Shown: positions 28,561-38,631 of the stretch, piece after piece
How the letters are laid out: the number at the start of each line of letters is the position of its first letter
Position numbering within the stretch: the first letter of the stretch is position 1
NCBI RefSeq assembly: GCF_032193805.1
Contig: NZ_JAVBIK010000001.1
Span: 2,749,001 to 2,813,000, forward strand
DNA: 64,000 nt
From: Rhodoferax potami
GTDB taxonomy: Bacteria; Pseudomonadota; Gammaproteobacteria; Burkholderiales; Burkholderiaceae_C
Reading direction: 5' to 3'
Made by a program: the position numbers and the translations under genes
Notes under the pieces: generated by a model
What the model was told of the DNA's origin: nothing
Seen by the model: only the letters and a program-made list of their open reading frames with translations
The model's database searches: none

Positions 28561-28611
28561 ATTGCTACGATATTTATAGCTGCTCACGCATATTCGATTA
28601 GGGCTACAGGC
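28561..28611 (+). repeat. Dispersed palindromic repeat, copy A (obgE-proB gap)
   Basis: Pattern TTGCTAC-(AT-rich)-ATAGCTGCTCACGCATATTC-(gap)-GGGCTACAGGC. Aligns with the copies at 52920, 43856 and, reversed, 31737. It fills nearly the whole obgE-proB gap, ends 4 bases before the proB ATG, and provides the ACAGG that looks like proB's Shine-Dalgarno. Confidence 0.75.
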
Positions 28612-28615
28612 ATCA

Positions 28616-29752
28616 ATGAATCAAAAATTCAGCTCATCTGTTCTGCGTGATGCACGTCGTGTCGTGGTCAAGGTCGGCTCCAGTCTGGTCACCAATGATG
28701 GCCGCGGTTTGGATGAGCAGGCTATCGGTGAGTGGTGCCGCCAATTGGCGCATTTGATTCGTGATGGCCGCGAGGTCATCATGGTGTCGAGCGGCGCCAT
28801 TGCCGAAGGCATGAAACGTCTGGGCTGGGCAACCAGGCCGAAAGCGGTGCAGGAGCTGCAAGCGGCTGCGGCTGTGGGCCAGATGGGCCTGGCTCAGATG
28901 TACGAAACCAAGCTGCGTGCCAATGACTTGGGCAGTGCCCAAGTGTTGCTGACCCACGCTGACCTTGCCGACCGTGAGCGCTACTTGAATGCCCGCTCGA
29001 CCTTGCTGACGTTGTTGAAGCTCGGCGTGGTTCCGGTGATCAACGAGAACGACACGGTCGTCAACGATGAGATCAAGTTCGGCGACAACGACACCTTAGG
29101 TGCTTTGGTGGCCAATTTGGTGGAGGCGGATGCCTTGGTCATCCTCACCGACCAAAAAGGCCTTTTTACCGCGGATCCTCGCAAAGACCCTGCCGCCACT
29201 TTTGTGAGCGAAGCGAAGGCTGGCGACCCGGCCTTGGAGTTGATGGCCGGCGGCGCCGGTAGCAGCATTGGCCGTGGCGGAATGCTGACCAAAATTTTGG
29301 CGGCCAAGCGGGCTGCTGGTTCTGGCGCATCGACCGTGATTGCCTGGGGGCGTGAGCCAGATGCCTTGATCCGCCTGACGCAGGGCGATGCAATTGGCAC
29401 CTTGCTGATTGCCCAGACCCAAAAGAACCAGGCCCGCAAGCAATGGATGGCCGACCATCTGCAAATGCGCGGCGCCGTGGTTGTGGATGCCGGTGCAGCT
29501 GCCAAAGTGCGGGATGAAGGCAAGAGCTTGCTGCCCATTGGCATGCTGCAGGTCGAAGGCGAGTTCTCGCGCGGCGATGTGATTGCGGTGCGCGACGAAA
29601 CCGGCCTTGAGGTCGCCCGTGGACTGGCCAACTACGCCAGCGCCGAAGCCCGCCTGCTGTGCCGCAAGCCTTCTGCAGAGTTTGAGCGCCTGCTCGGTTA
29701 CGCAGCAGAGCCAGAAATGGTTCACCGCGATAACCTGGTACTCACCCGCTAA
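28616..29752 (+). CDS. proB: Glutamate 5-kinase
   Basis: 378 aa. Amino-acid kinase domain with [20 protein letters not shown] at 14-33, [15 protein letters not shown] near 57-71, [11 protein letters not shown] near 138-148 and [14 protein letters not shown] near 172-185. A C-terminal PUA domain ([13 protein letters not shown] to about residue 370) is present, as in full-length ProB. It phosphorylates glutamate in the first step of proline synthesis. The ribosome-binding region lies in a copy of the dispersed repeat. Confidence 0.98.
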   Translation: MNQKFSSSVLRDARRVVVKVGSSLVTNDGRGLDEQAIGEWCRQLAHLIRDGREVIMVSSGAIAEGMKRLGWATRPKAVQELQAAAAVGQMGLAQMYETKLRANDLGSAQVLLTHADLADRERYLNARSTLLTLLKLGVVPVINENDTVVNDEIKFGDNDTLGALVANLVEADALVILTDQKGLFTADPRKDPAATFVSEAKAGDPALELMAGGAGSSIGRGGMLTKILAAKRAAGSGASTVIAWGREPDALIRLTQGDAIGTLLIAQTQKNQARKQWMADHLQMRGAVVVDAGAAAKVRDEGKSLLPIGMLQVEGEFSRGDVIAVRDETGLEVARGLANYASAEARLLCRKPSAEFERLLGYAAEPEMVHRDNLVLTR

Positions 29753-29788
29753 GTGGGCTAATCTGGCCCCAGTTAGCCAGCACTGTGA

Positions 29789-30310
29789 CTATTGCTCGCT
29801 AGGCGCCCGGTAGTTCGGCGAGTTCTTTCCGAATTTCAGCGCGTTGAGAATCTCGGCTTTGCTGCCCGCGACCCGCGAGTCGCACGCAGCTTGGCGGGCA
29901 AATACGCGGGCGTGGGGGGAAGGCAGATTGCCCATCACATCGCGCCAGACAGGTGCGCTCACCACAGACCAGTTGCCGGATGAGCCTGCCCGGGCGTAGG
30001 TTTTGACCTCGCCGGTGAGGCAGCGAATACCTTCGTACATCGCGTTGCTCGTTCCGCTGGCGTTGGTCATCACTGCTACGTAACGCACCACGCCATCGCC
30101 CCCGACCATGATGGTCGACGGATCAATACCCACTTTGACAGTTACAAAGTTAGGCATATCCAGTGGCAGCACCTTGGACGTGGAAAACGCAGGAGCCGGG
30201 GGCTCCTTTTCTTCGGTCCAGTCAGGGTTGTCCAGTGTGTTCTGGGCGCCAGCAAAGCCCACGCACCCCCCGCAAATCAGGAGGGCTAGGGCGGATCGCA
30301 AGTTAATCAT
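29789..30310 (-). CDS. CNP1-like family exported protein
   Basis: 173 aa from the ATG at 30310, which overlaps the rppH stop as ATGATTAA; longer in-frame starts would lie deep within rppH. A signal peptide covers about residues 1-22 ([15 protein letters not shown]). The body has [35 protein letters not shown] and [16 protein letters not shown], matching the CNP1-like family found mainly in beta-proteobacteria beside rppH. Function unknown; probably periplasmic. Convergent with proB. Confidence 0.85.
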   Translation of the reverse strand: MINLRSALALLICGGCVGFAGAQNTLDNPDWTEEKEPPAPAFSTSKVLPLDMPNFVTVKVGIDPSTIMVGGDGVVRYVAVMTNASGTSNAMYEGIRCLTGEVKTYARAGSSGNWSVVSAPVWRDVMGNLPSPHARVFARQAACDSRVAGSKAEILNALKFGKNSPNYRAPSEQ

Positions 30311-30929
30311 GGTGTGTGGGTGCATTGGTCCCCGGATCCGGCTCAAAAGACGCCCCAGGTGGCAATTCCATATGGTTAGGCTGCAGGCGGTCGAAACCGC
30401 TGTCTGCATCGCGCGTGCGATTACCGCCATGCCGCAGATAGCGGTTACGACTCTCGTGACGCGGCAGGTAGCGAGATAACTCGGTCAGCGCCATTTCATA
30501 GACGCCACGTTTGAATTCCACCACAGCGTCCAGCGGGACCCAATAGTCGTTCCACCGCCAGGCATCAAATTCCGGGTGGTCGGTGGCACGCAGGTTCAAA
30601 TCCCAGTCGTGGCCCACCAGCTGCAGAAGAAACCAGATCTGCTTTTGCCCTTTGTAATGTCCGCGAGCATCTCTGCGGACAAATCGGTCCGGCACCTCGT
30701 AGCGCAACCAGTCGCGGGTACGGGCAACAATGCTCACATGCTCCGGTTGGAGACCCACCTCTTCATGCAACTCCCGGAACATGGCCTGCTCGGGGGTTTC
30801 CCCCCGGTCAATGCCACCCTGCGGGAACTGCCACGAGTGTGTGCGTATGCGTTTGCCCCAAAATACCTGATTTTTCTGGTTGAGCAGGACGATGCCGACA
30901 TTGGGCCGAAATCCGTCCCGGTCAAGCAT
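30303..30929 (-). CDS. rppH: RNA pyrophosphohydrolase
   Basis: 208 aa from the ATG at 30929 ([20 protein letters not shown]), the start shared by relatives; an ATG 9 codons upstream is also in frame. The Nudix box is exact: [20 protein letters not shown] followed by VGL. The C-terminus is about 50 residues longer than E. coli RppH and carries basic, low-complexity sequence, common in Burkholderiales. It removes pyrophosphate from 5'-triphosphate RNA ends, starting RNA decay. Divergent from proS. Confidence 0.95.
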   Translation of the reverse strand: MLDRDGFRPNVGIVLLNQKNQVFWGKRIRTHSWQFPQGGIDRGETPEQAMFRELHEEVGLQPEHVSIVARTRDWLRYEVPDRFVRRDARGHYKGQKQIWFLLQLVGHDWDLNLRATDHPEFDAWRWNDYWVPLDAVVEFKRGVYEMALTELSRYLPRHESRNRYLRHGGNRTRDADSGFDRLQPNHMELPPGASFEPDPGTNAPTHHD

Positions 30930-31020
30930 AATCAAACCCCAATTTTTAAACTTCATTCATTATGCACAGCGAATGCGGTGCATCAAGGTCTGAAGCTCCT
31001 TGTAGTTCACCGAGCGACCC

Positions 31021-32763
31021 ATGAAAGCCTCCCAATTTCTGATTTCCACCCTCAAAGAAGCACCCACCGATGCCGAAGTGGTGAGCCACAAGCTCATGAT
31101 GCGTGCGGGCATGATCAAAAAGCTGGGTGCCGGCATTTACAACTACATGCCTATGGGATTGCGGGTGATCCGCAAGGTGGAAGCCATCGTTCGTGAAGAA
31201 ATGAACCGGGCTGGCGCCGTCGAATTGACGATGCCCGTGGTCCAGCCTGCGGAGCTGTGGCAAGAGACCGGGCGCTTTGACAAGATGGGCCCCGAGCTGC
31301 TTCGTATCAAAGACCGCCATGACCGCGACTACGTGGTCCAGCCCACCAGCGAAGAGGTGGTGACGGACATCGCCCGTCAGGAAATCAAGAGCTACAAGCA
31401 GCTGCCCAAAAACCTGTACCAGATCCAGACCAAGTTCCGCGACGAGCGCCGCCCCCGTTTTGGCCTGATGCGTGGCCGCGAATTCATCATGAAAGACGCG
31501 TACAGCTTTGACCGCGACCAACACTCGGCCAAGGCCAGCTACCAAGTCATGGCCAAGGCCTACCGCCGCATTTTTGACCGCTTCGGGCTGACGTACCGCG
31601 CAGTTGCGGCAGACAGCGGCGCCATCGGTGGTGACTTGAGCGAAGAGTTTCAAGTTATTGCAGCCACAGGTGAAGATGCGATCGTGTACTGCCCAACCAG
31701 CGATTACGCGGCCAATATGGAAAAAGCAGAGTCGTTGGCGCCTGTAGCGCCCAGAGCGTCTGCGCAAGATGCTATGGAAAAAGTAGCAACACCCGGAAAG
31801 AGCACCTGTGAGGACGTGGCTGCGTTGTTGGGTGTGGCACTGAACACGACCGTGAAGTCTTTGGTGCTGGCGACAGACGAGAAAGATGAGCACGGCGCGG
31901 TCAAGAAAACCCAAGTCTGGCTCTTGCTGCTGCGTGGCGACCATGACATGAACGAGGTCAAGGTCGGCAAGCTGCCAGGTCTGGCCGAGTTCCGATTTGC
32001 CACCGTGGGTGAGATTGAAGAACACTTCGGCTGCAAGCCCGGTTACTTAGGGCCCATTGGCCTGAAGCAGCCACTCAAGATCGTGGCGGACCGCGATGTA
32101 GCCGTCATGGCCGACTGGATTTGTGGTGCCAACGAAGAAGGCTTTCACATCCGGGGCGTCAACTGGGGCCGTGATCTGCCGGAGCCCGACATGGTCGCGG
32201 ATCTGCGCAATGTGGTCGAAGGCGATGCCTCTCCCGATGGCAAAGGCGTGCTGGCGATTGAGCGCGGCATCGAGGTCGGCCACGTGTTCTACCTGGGTAC
32301 CAAGTACAGCAAGGTAATGAATGCGACCTTCCTGGATGTGAACGGCAAGCCCCAGTTCATGGAAATGGGCTGCTACGGCATCGGGATCACCCGCCTGCCT
32401 GCCGCGGCAGTTGAGCAGAACCACGATGACAAGGGCATCATCTGGCCCGACGCACTGGCACCTTTTACCGTGGTGCTGTGCCCGATCAACCCGGACCGTT
32501 TCCCCGACGTCAAGGCAGCCGCTGACAAGCTCTACGAAGAGTTGTTGGCTGCGGGTGTGGACGTGATTCTGGATGATCGCAACGAGCGCCCCGGCGCCAT
32601 GTTTGCAGACTGGGAGCTGATTGGCGTGCCCCACCGTGTGAACATTGGCGATCGCGGTTTGAAAGAGGGTGTGGTCGAGTACCAGCACCGCCGCGAGAGC
32701 GCGGCTACCAGCGTGGCGGTCGCCGATATTGCTGCGCTGTTGCTGGGCAAGTTGACGGCATGA
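31021..32763 (+). CDS. proS: Prolyl-tRNA synthetase (bacterial type with editing insertion)
   Basis: 580 aa, standard length. Class II motif 1 region ([20 protein letters not shown]), motif 2 ([20 protein letters not shown]), the INS editing domain at about residues 225-405, motif 3 ([15 protein letters not shown]), and the anticodon-binding domain from about 470. It charges tRNA-Pro. Residues 240-257 are encoded by bases that match the dispersed repeat in reverse orientation, at the start of the editing domain. The stop overlaps the next gene as ATGA. Confidence 0.98.
   Translation: MKASQFLISTLKEAPTDAEVVSHKLMMRAGMIKKLGAGIYNYMPMGLRVIRKVEAIVREEMNRAGAVELTMPVVQPAELWQETGRFDKMGPELLRIKDRHDRDYVVQPTSEEVVTDIARQEIKSYKQLPKNLYQIQTKFRDERRPRFGLMRGREFIMKDAYSFDRDQHSAKASYQVMAKAYRRIFDRFGLTYRAVAADSGAIGGDLSEEFQVIAATGEDAIVYCPTSDYAANMEKAESLAPVAPRASAQDAMEKVATPGKSTCEDVAALLGVALNTTVKSLVLATDEKDEHGAVKKTQVWLLLLRGDHDMNEVKVGKLPGLAEFRFATVGEIEEHFGCKPGYLGPIGLKQPLKIVADRDVAVMADWICGANEEGFHIRGVNWGRDLPEPDMVADLRNVVEGDASPDGKGVLAIERGIEVGHVFYLGTKYSKVMNATFLDVNGKPQFMEMGCYGIGITRLPAAAVEQNHDDKGIIWPDALAPFTVVLCPINPDRFPDVKAAADKLYEELLAAGVDVILDDRNERPGAMFADWELIGVPHRVNIGDRGLKEGVVEYQHRRESAATSVAVADIAALLLGKLTA
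31737..31790 (-). repeat. Dispersed palindromic repeat, copy G inside proS
   Basis: Read on the minus strand: TTGCTAC-(T-rich)-CATAGCATCTTGCGCA-(gap)-GGGCGCTACAGGCGCC, aligning closely with copy A over both conserved blocks. It is in frame with proS. The segment may instead be ancestral protein sequence, so confidence is moderate. Confidence 0.45.
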
Positions 32764-33404
32764 CTAAGCCGGTAGCCGCATCCGGCGTTACTCGCCGGAT
32801 CGGGCTGCAGCGCTTGTTTCTATTAGGCGGCTTGCTATCGTTCTCGCAGCAGAAGGCGTGGGCAGGCAGGCAACTGGAAGAGCCCTTGGTGGACTCGGTG
32901 CGAACAGCGCTGTCGTCTGCCATCTCCAACTCGGCACCGCCGATTCCTGAGTTCCAGGACACCGAGAGCCGCTTGAATTACTTGCGCTGGCTGGGTGCCA
33001 TGAGCGAGCGACTCAAAAAGAAAAAGCCGGAGTGGGATGTGCGGCGGGAGTTTTTGCAGACCGTCTGGTACGAAAGCAAGCGCGCAGGCCTGGATGTGTC
33101 GCTGGTACTGGGCCTGATTCAGGTGGAGAGCAACTTCCGCAAGTTTGCCGTGAGCAGCGTGGGCGCACGGGGCTATATGCAAGTGATGCCGTTCTGGACA
33201 CGGGTGCTTGGCGACGGCGACGCCGGCAAGTTGTTTCACATGCAAACCAACCTGCGCTTTGGCTGTGTCATCTTGCGCCATTACCTCGAGCGCGAGCGGG
33301 GCGATATGTTCTTGGCTTTGGGGCGCTACAACGGCTCGCGTGGCAAGGCGCCTTATCCCAATGCCGTCATGGCGAACAAGCGCCTCTGGGATTGGGCCGG
33401 TTAA
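32760..33404 (+). CDS. Lytic transglycosylase domain-containing protein
   Basis: 214 aa. An N-terminal signal-like segment ([18 protein letters not shown], to about residue 35) is followed by a soluble SLT domain: catalytic Glu123 in [20 protein letters not shown], then MQVMPFW and the [10 protein letters not shown] block. It should cut peptidoglycan glycan strands in the periplasm. Coupled to proS by an ATGA overlap, an arrangement common in Comamonadaceae; its 3' end overlaps the convergent GGDEF-EAL gene by 4 bp. Confidence 0.9.
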   Translation: MTKPVAASGVTRRIGLQRLFLLGGLLSFSQQKAWAGRQLEEPLVDSVRTALSSAISNSAPPIPEFQDTESRLNYLRWLGAMSERLKKKKPEWDVRREFLQTVWYESKRAGLDVSLVLGLIQVESNFRKFAVSSVGARGYMQVMPFWTRVLGDGDAGKLFHMQTNLRFGCVILRHYLERERGDMFLALGRYNGSRGKAPYPNAVMANKRLWDWAG

Positions 33405-35275
33405 GCCCGAGCACGCCAATAGGCCTCAAAGTCATCGGCGGGCATGGGCCTCGCATACAAGTAGCCTTGCCCCTGGTCGCAGCCCATGCCACGCAGGGCC
33501 TCGGAGGTCGCTTCGTTTTCCACCCCCTCTGCCGTAACCTTCAAACCCAAGCTGTGGGCTAAGTGAATGATGGCGCTGACCATGGCGACGTCCTTTTCGC
33601 CTTGCAGCAAGCGGCGAACAAAGGATTGGTCGATTTTGAGCTTGTGCACCGGAAACCGCTGCAGATACGACAGGTTGGAATAGCCTGTGCCGAAGTCATC
33701 AATCGCCAGCCGGATCCCCGAGGCCTGAATCCGCGAGAGGGTCACAATGAACTTCTCGGTGTCGGCAATCAGGGTGGACTCGGTGACTTCCAGTTCCAAC
33801 TGGCCATGGTCCAGACCGGTGGTCTGCAGGGCGTGGGCAATCACTGCTTCAATATTGCCGCGACTGAATTGCACCGGTGAGAGGTTGACCGACACGAACA
33901 GCGGGCCTGCGCCCATGGTTCGCCATGCCTGCATCTGGCGGCAGGCCTCGTTGAGCACCCACTGGCCGATATCGACAATCAGGCCGGACTTTTCTGCCAA
34001 GGCAATGAACAGCCCCGGCGACACCATCCCCAGCTTGGGGTTTTGCCAGCGGACCAGTGCTTCCGCCCCGATCAGCGCTCCGGTGCGCAGGTCCAGCACC
34101 GGCTGGTAGTGCAGCACGAATTCTTCTTGTGCGACCGCTTGGCGCAGGCTGGAGATTAGGTGGAGGCTTTCCGTGATGCTGCTGCGAATGTCTTCGCTGA
34201 AGATCCGGTAGGTGTTGCGCCCCGCTTTCTTCGCCTCGTACATGGCGAGATCCGCATGCCGCAGCAACTCGTCAAAGGTAGTGCCTTGGGCCGGGTAAAT
34301 CGCTACACCAATCGAGCACGATGCCAGCACCTCTTCGCCCCGTAAGCGAAAGGGGGCTTGCATTTTGAGGAGCACTTGTTCGCTCACCAGCGCGATATCG
34401 TCGGCGCTGGTGAGTTCGGTCAGACCGATCAGAAACTCATCTCCGCCCTGGCGGCACACCACGTCGCTTTGCCGCACCGTCTCGCGCAGGCGCTGGGCGA
34501 CCTGAACCAGGAAATCATCGCCCGCCGAATGACCCGCAGAGTCATTCACATCCTTGAAGTTGTCCAGATCCACAAATAGCAGGGCGACATGGGTGCCGTT
34601 TAGTGAGGCTTGCCGCATGGCGTCGGTCAGCAGAGCATTGCCCAACAAGCGGTTGGGCAAACGTGTCAGCCCGTCATGCTGCGCAAGGTAAGTGAGGTTT
34701 TTTTCTGAGGCATGGAACCGCGCAATCTGCGCGCGCAGGCGGACCAGTGCGTTTTGCATGTCATAGGTCAGAAACCAGATCAGAAAGCCGTTCACCAGCA
34801 AAATCGACAGGCTGTCCGAGAGCCGGTCCATATCGGTGCCCGGGGTGACGCCGGTTCGCCAGCCATACAGCGTGCCAAGACCGAGGGCCAATACACACAC
34901 CAGCATGAGTGCCAGTAGTGCCCAAAAGTGCCGGGGCTTGAGCAACTGGCCCGCACCGATCAGGATGACCGGGTAACCGAGGAGCGATGAGTCCCGCAGG
35001 CCATCGCTGAACCACATGATGCTGAACAAAGACAGGGTCGCGGTGCTTAGCACCAGCCCTGCAGCGGCTTCATGATGGCCCCGGTAATTCAGCCACTGGC
35101 AGGGAAGCATCATGGCCGCACCCACAGTGAGCGCGATCACTACATCCCAGCGGGACTGCAGGCTGTACTGGATCGCCGTGCCCGTGAAGGCGATGAAAAC
35201 CAGCAGCCCGAATTGAAAAACCCGAAGGCTGCGAATCTCGATGTCTTCGATCTCGTCGGTGAACGCGGTAGACAC
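33401..35275 (-). CDS. Membrane GGDEF-EAL protein (diguanylate cyclase/phosphodiesterase)
   Basis: 624 aa. Five to six membrane helices over residues 18-175 make an integral sensor with no periplasmic domain of note. A GGDEF domain follows with intact GGDEF at 277-281 and an RxxD inhibitory site (R268-D271) five residues before it; then an EAL domain with EAL at 405-407 (GAEALVRWQNP), DDFGTGYSNLSYLQRFP and KIDQSFV. Both active sites look complete, so it could make or break cyclic di-GMP. Target unknown; exopolysaccharide control is a reasonable guess. Confidence 0.94.
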   Translation of the reverse strand: MSTAFTDEIEDIEIRSLRVFQFGLLVFIAFTGTAIQYSLQSRWDVVIALTVGAAMMLPCQWLNYRGHHEAAAGLVLSTATLSLFSIMWFSDGLRDSSLLGYPVILIGAGQLLKPRHFWALLALMLVCVLALGLGTLYGWRTGVTPGTDMDRLSDSLSILLVNGFLIWFLTYDMQNALVRLRAQIARFHASEKNLTYLAQHDGLTRLPNRLLGNALLTDAMRQASLNGTHVALLFVDLDNFKDVNDSAGHSAGDDFLVQVAQRLRETVRQSDVVCRQGGDEFLIGLTELTSADDIALVSEQVLLKMQAPFRLRGEEVLASCSIGVAIYPAQGTTFDELLRHADLAMYEAKKAGRNTYRIFSEDIRSSITESLHLISSLRQAVAQEEFVLHYQPVLDLRTGALIGAEALVRWQNPKLGMVSPGLFIALAEKSGLIVDIGQWVLNEACRQMQAWRTMGAGPLFVSVNLSPVQFSRGNIEAVIAHALQTTGLDHGQLELEVTESTLIADTEKFIVTLSRIQASGIRLAIDDFGTGYSNLSYLQRFPVHKLKIDQSFVRRLLQGEKDVAMVSAIIHLAHSLGLKVTAEGVENEATSEALRGMGCDQGQGYLYARPMPADDFEAYWRARA

Positions 35276-35346
35276 AGCAGACTCCCTGCAACACGCAATA
35301 AATCTGCAGTGCCCGGTCTAAGGTGCCGGGCTGTCCGCAGGTGAAT

Positions 35347-35673
35347 TTAGCCGGCTTGGGTGCCCAGCACTTGCACCAGTTCGCCGGATTCGTACATTTC
35401 CATCATGATGTCGGAGCCGCCGATGAACTCGCCCTTGATGTAGAGCTGGGGAATAGTGGGCCAGTTGCTGTATTCCTTGATGCCTTGGCGAATGCCGTCG
35501 TCTTCCAGCACGTTCACGGTTTTGACGGTTTTGGTGTCCACGCCACACGCCTTGAGGATCTGGATGGCCCGGCCGGAAAAGCCGCACTGCGGGAAGCTGG
35601 CGTTGCCCTTCATGAAAAGCAGGATGTCGTTGGATTTCACCAGTTCGTCAATACGTTGTTGTGCGTCGCTCAT
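35347..35673 (-). CDS. grxD: Grx4-family monothiol glutaredoxin
   Basis: 108 aa from the ATG at 35673 (MSDAQQRIDELVKSNDILLF), the usual N-terminus; a longer in-frame start would add 28 unlike residues. CGFS active site in FPQCGFSGRAIQIL near residues 33-36, followed by WPTIPQLYIKGEFIGGSDIM with the glutathione-binding TVP-equivalent. These proteins carry [2Fe-2S] clusters and pass them to partners in the cytosol. Single gene, divergent from slyD. Confidence 0.97.
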   Translation of the reverse strand: MSDAQQRIDELVKSNDILLFMKGNASFPQCGFSGRAIQILKACGVDTKTVKTVNVLEDDGIRQGIKEYSNWPTIPQLYIKGEFIGGSDIMMEMYESGELVQVLGTQAG

Positions 35674-35789
35674 GTCAGTACTTCCAAGTAGATAGTTAGA
35701 TACCCCGATTATTTCACCATCGCATTTGCCTGTCGTCGGTACGGGCGAACGATGCACCCCCTTGACCGCTTTTTAGGATAATCAAGCCC

Positions 35790-36266
35790 ATGAACATCAC
35801 CAAAAACACCGCAGTCACCCTGCAATTCAAGATTTCCGACACCACCGGCAAGTTACTGGACCAAAGCCAGGAGCCCATCGCCTACCTGCACGGCGGCTAC
35901 GGAAACACCTTCCCCAAGATCGAAGAGGCGTTGGAAGGCCAGGCTGCCGGTTTTGCCACCACCATCGAGCTCGCACCCGCCGATGCATTTGGTGAGTACA
36001 ACGAAGCACTGTTGCAAACCATCCCCAAGACCCAGTTTCCCCCGGGCGTCAAGGTCGGCGGCCAGTTGGAAGGTCGCTCGGAAGACGGTCAGAGCATCGT
36101 CTTCAACGTGGTCAAGATCAAGGGCCCGGTGGTGCATTTGGATGGCAATCACGCTTTGGCCGGCAAAACGCTGCGTTTTGCGCTAAAGGTGCTGGAAGTG
36201 CGTGCTGCCAGCGAAGAAGAAGTGGCACACGGTCACGTGCATGGTGCTCACGGACACCACCACTGA
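35790..36266 (+). CDS. slyD: FKBP-type peptidyl-prolyl isomerase SlyD
   Basis: 158 aa. FKBP core in two parts (VTLQFKISDTTGKLLDQSQ; AYLHGGYGNTFPKIEEALEG) with the insert-in-flap domain over about 70-120 (PADAFGEYNEALLQTIPKTQ), then FALKVLEVRAAS. The tail is histidine-rich (HGHVHGAHGHHH) and should bind nickel or other metals. Cytosolic folding helper and metallochaperone. Confidence 0.96.
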   Translation: MNITKNTAVTLQFKISDTTGKLLDQSQEPIAYLHGGYGNTFPKIEEALEGQAAGFATTIELAPADAFGEYNEALLQTIPKTQFPPGVKVGGQLEGRSEDGQSIVFNVVKIKGPVVHLDGNHALAGKTLRFALKVLEVRAASEEEVAHGHVHGAHGHHH

Positions 36267-36434
36267 TTGCGAGCTTTAAATCGCCGGCCTCTTTGAATTT
36301 CTCGATGGGCTGTTTTGTTGGCACGATCTGCCAATAAATTTTAAAAATAGGCAAACTGCGCAATCGGCTGCCTGACCTGCGGGGCTAAGATACCAGTCTA
36401 GATATTGGTGTCATGCCCTTCAGGAGTTTTTGCC

Positions 36435-38174
36435 GTGTTGTCCAACCCCGCTACCAAATACCGCGCCTTCCCCGCCATTGACTTGCCGAATCGGCAGTGG
36501 CCCACGCGCAGCATCACCCAGCCGCCTATATGGATGAGCACGGACCTGCGGGACGGCAACCAATCCCTGTTTGAGCCCATGAATGCGGAGCGCAAGATGC
36601 GCATGTTCCGCACGTTGCTGCAAGTGGGTTTCAAAGAGATCGAGGTCGGCTTCCCCAGCGCCTCGCAAACCGACTTTGACTTTGTGCGCGAATTGATCGA
36701 AGGCGGCCATGTGCCGGACGACGTGACCATCGAGGTGCTCACCCAGTCCCGCGAGCACCTGATCCGACGCACCATTGAATCGCTCAAGGGCGCCCGCCGC
36801 GCCATCGTGCATGTGTACAACGCCACTGCACCTGTGTTCCGCGACGTGGTGTTTGGCATGAGCAAACCCGAGGTGAAAGAGCTGGCCGTGTCCTCGGTGC
36901 GCTTGATCAAAGAGATCACTGCCACCATGCCTGAGACCGAGTGGGTGTTGCAGTACAGCCCCGAGGTGTTCACCAGCACCGAACTCGAGTTCGCGTGCGA
37001 AGTGTGTGACGCCGTCACCGCCGAGTGGGGTGCCACGCCTGCCAACAAGGTGATCCTCAATTTGCCGGCTACCGTAGAAGTGTCCACCCCCAATATTTAT
37101 GCTGACCAGATCGAGTGGATGCACACTCATTTGGCCCGCCGCGACAGCGTCATCCTCAGCCTGCACCCGCACAACGACCGCGGCACTGGCGTGGCGGCGG
37201 CTGAGCTGGGCATGATGGCCGGCGCCGACCGCGTGGAAGGCTGCTTGTTCGGCAACGGCGAGCGCACCGGCAACGTGGACCTCGTCACCCTGGCCCTCAA
37301 CATGTACACCCAGGGCGTGAGCCCCGGCCTTGATTTTTCGGACATCAACGCCATTGCCCGCACCGTCGAGCATTGCAACCAGTTGCCTATTCACCCACGC
37401 CACCCGTATGTGGGTGACTTGGTGTTTACCGCGTTCAGTGGCTCCCACCAGGATGCCATCAAGAAAGGCTTTGCCGCCCAAAAGGCAGCCGGCCCGGATG
37501 CGATGTGGAATGTGCCCTACATGCCCATTGACCCCGCCGACGTGGGCCGCAGCTACGACTCGGTGATCCGGGTCAACAGCCAGTCCGGCAAGGGCGGTGT
37601 GGCCTATCTGATGGAAGCCGAGTTCGGCGTGGTCATGCCGCGCCGCCTGCAGGTCGAGTTTTCGGGCGAGGTGCAAAGCTACACCGACAGCCATGGCGGC
37701 GAAATGAGCGCGCAAAACATTTGGGATCTGTTTGACGCCACCTACCTGAACGCGGCTGATGCCAAAGTGCGCTATGTGGAGCACCACCTGTTTGACCACC
37801 CCGGCCAGACCGGCAAGGCCCATGTGCAGGGCATCCGCATCGGCGTGGAAGTGGACGGCCAGTCTATGCTGATCACCGGCGAAGGCAACGGCCCTATCGA
37901 CGCAGCAGTGCACGCCCTGCAAACCATTGGTGTCAAAGTGCAGGTGCGCAGCTATGAAGAGCGCAGCACCAAAGCCAGCACCGACGCGGGTGATGCGCAG
38001 GCCTGTGCCTTCCTGGAGCTGGTGGCTACGAATGGCGATACCGGCAAGGGCGGCGAGCGCTTTGGCGTCGGTATGGACACCAACATCGTGACCGCTTCGG
38101 TCAAGGCCTTGATCAGTGGTGTGAACCGCTTGAGGTTGGTGGATGTGGATGCGGCGGAGCCTGTCGCAGCCTGA
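36435..38174 (+). CDS. leuA: 2-isopropylmalate synthase (long form)
   Basis: 579 aa from the GTG at 36435, which has CAGGAG 8 bases upstream and gives the usual N-terminus [19 protein letters not shown]; an upstream in-frame TTG at 36405 is unlikely. HMGL-like catalytic domain with [34 protein letters not shown] (metal His pair) and [13 protein letters not shown], then the leucine-sensing regulatory domain from about 430. First committed step of leucine synthesis. Followed by a bidirectional terminator; no leader peptide is obvious upstream. Confidence 0.97.
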   Translation: MLSNPATKYRAFPAIDLPNRQWPTRSITQPPIWMSTDLRDGNQSLFEPMNAERKMRMFRTLLQVGFKEIEVGFPSASQTDFDFVRELIEGGHVPDDVTIEVLTQSREHLIRRTIESLKGARRAIVHVYNATAPVFRDVVFGMSKPEVKELAVSSVRLIKEITATMPETEWVLQYSPEVFTSTELEFACEVCDAVTAEWGATPANKVILNLPATVEVSTPNIYADQIEWMHTHLARRDSVILSLHPHNDRGTGVAAAELGMMAGADRVEGCLFGNGERTGNVDLVTLALNMYTQGVSPGLDFSDINAIARTVEHCNQLPIHPRHPYVGDLVFTAFSGSHQDAIKKGFAAQKAAGPDAMWNVPYMPIDPADVGRSYDSVIRVNSQSGKGGVAYLMEAEFGVVMPRRLQVEFSGEVQSYTDSHGGEMSAQNIWDLFDATYLNAADAKVRYVEHHLFDHPGQTGKAHVQGIRIGVEVDGQSMLITGEGNGPIDAAVHALQTIGVKVQVRSYEERSTKASTDAGDAQACAFLELVATNGDTGKGGERFGVGMDTNIVTASVKALISGVNRLRLVDVDAAEPVAA

Positions 38175-38194
38175 TTACGCTCACTGATGAAAAG

Positions 38195-38224
38195 CCGGGG
38201 CAGCGCAAGCGCCCCGGTTTTTTT
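38195..38224 (+). terminator. Terminator between leuA and yjdM
   Basis: Stem CCGGGGC (38195-38201) with GCCCCGG (38211-38217), loop of nine bases, then seven T at 38218-38224. It stops leuA, and the opposite strand carries a shorter T run (AAAA at 38190-38193), so it may serve yjdM as well. Confidence 0.9.
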
Positions 38225-38561
38225 ATGCCTTTTTCAGGAAGCAAGCCTTGAGCATGAAGCTGCCGCCGTCCATCTTGCAGTCCACCTCGTGGTCGCCCCC
38301 CACCAGGCGGATGCTTTTGACCTTGGTGCCCTGCTTGAGCACGGTGGAGCTGCCTTTGACTTTCAGATCTTTGATCAGCACCACCGCATCGCCGTCCTGC
38401 AGCACCTGACCGTTGGAGTCTTTAACGACTGCGTTGTCTTCGTCATCCGCCGCTGCAACAGCCTGTGGCCATTCAAAGCCGCAGTCGGCGCACACAAAGT
38501 TGCTGCCGTCGGGGTAGGTGTTTTCCAGAGTGCATTGCGGGCAGGCGGGAGTTGTGGGCAT
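38223..38561 (-). CDS. yjdM: Zinc-ribbon protein YjdM/PhnA family
   Basis: 112 aa. N-terminal zinc ribbon CPQCTLENTYPDGSNFVCADC (cysteine pairs near residues 8/11 and 27/30), then the PhnA domain with GDAVVLIKDLKVKGSSTVLK, GTKVKSIRLVGGDHEVDCKM and a C-terminal FMLKACFLKKA. Widespread small cytosolic protein; the old phosphonoacetate-hydrolase label does not apply to this group and the role is unknown. Convergent with leuA. Confidence 0.93.
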   Translation of the reverse strand: MPTTPACPQCTLENTYPDGSNFVCADCGFEWPQAVAAADDEDNAVVKDSNGQVLQDGDAVVLIKDLKVKGSSTVLKQGTKVKSIRLVGGDHEVDCKMDGGSFMLKACFLKKA

Positions 38562-38575
38562 GGATTCTTTCTATG

Positions 38576-38625
38576 TGCTATCAATTCAGTAGCTGCTGGC
38601 GCAATAAATATGAGCGCTAGAGCTC
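38576..38625 (+). repeat. Dispersed palindromic repeat, copy B (prmC-yjdM gap)
   Basis: GCTATCAATTC-AGTAGCTGCTGGCGCAA-TAAATATGAGCGCTAGAGC. Shares the ATAGCTGCT-GCGC and GAGCGCTAGAGC blocks with copy D. It fills most of the 70-bp gap between prmC and yjdM. Confidence 0.7.
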
Positions 38626-38631
38626 AATTTC

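Noticed and set aside
35311-35331. GCCCGG/CCGGGC hairpin between the GGDEF-EAL gene and grxD
   Set aside because: Short stem with large loop and no T run on the minus strand; not enough to call a terminator.
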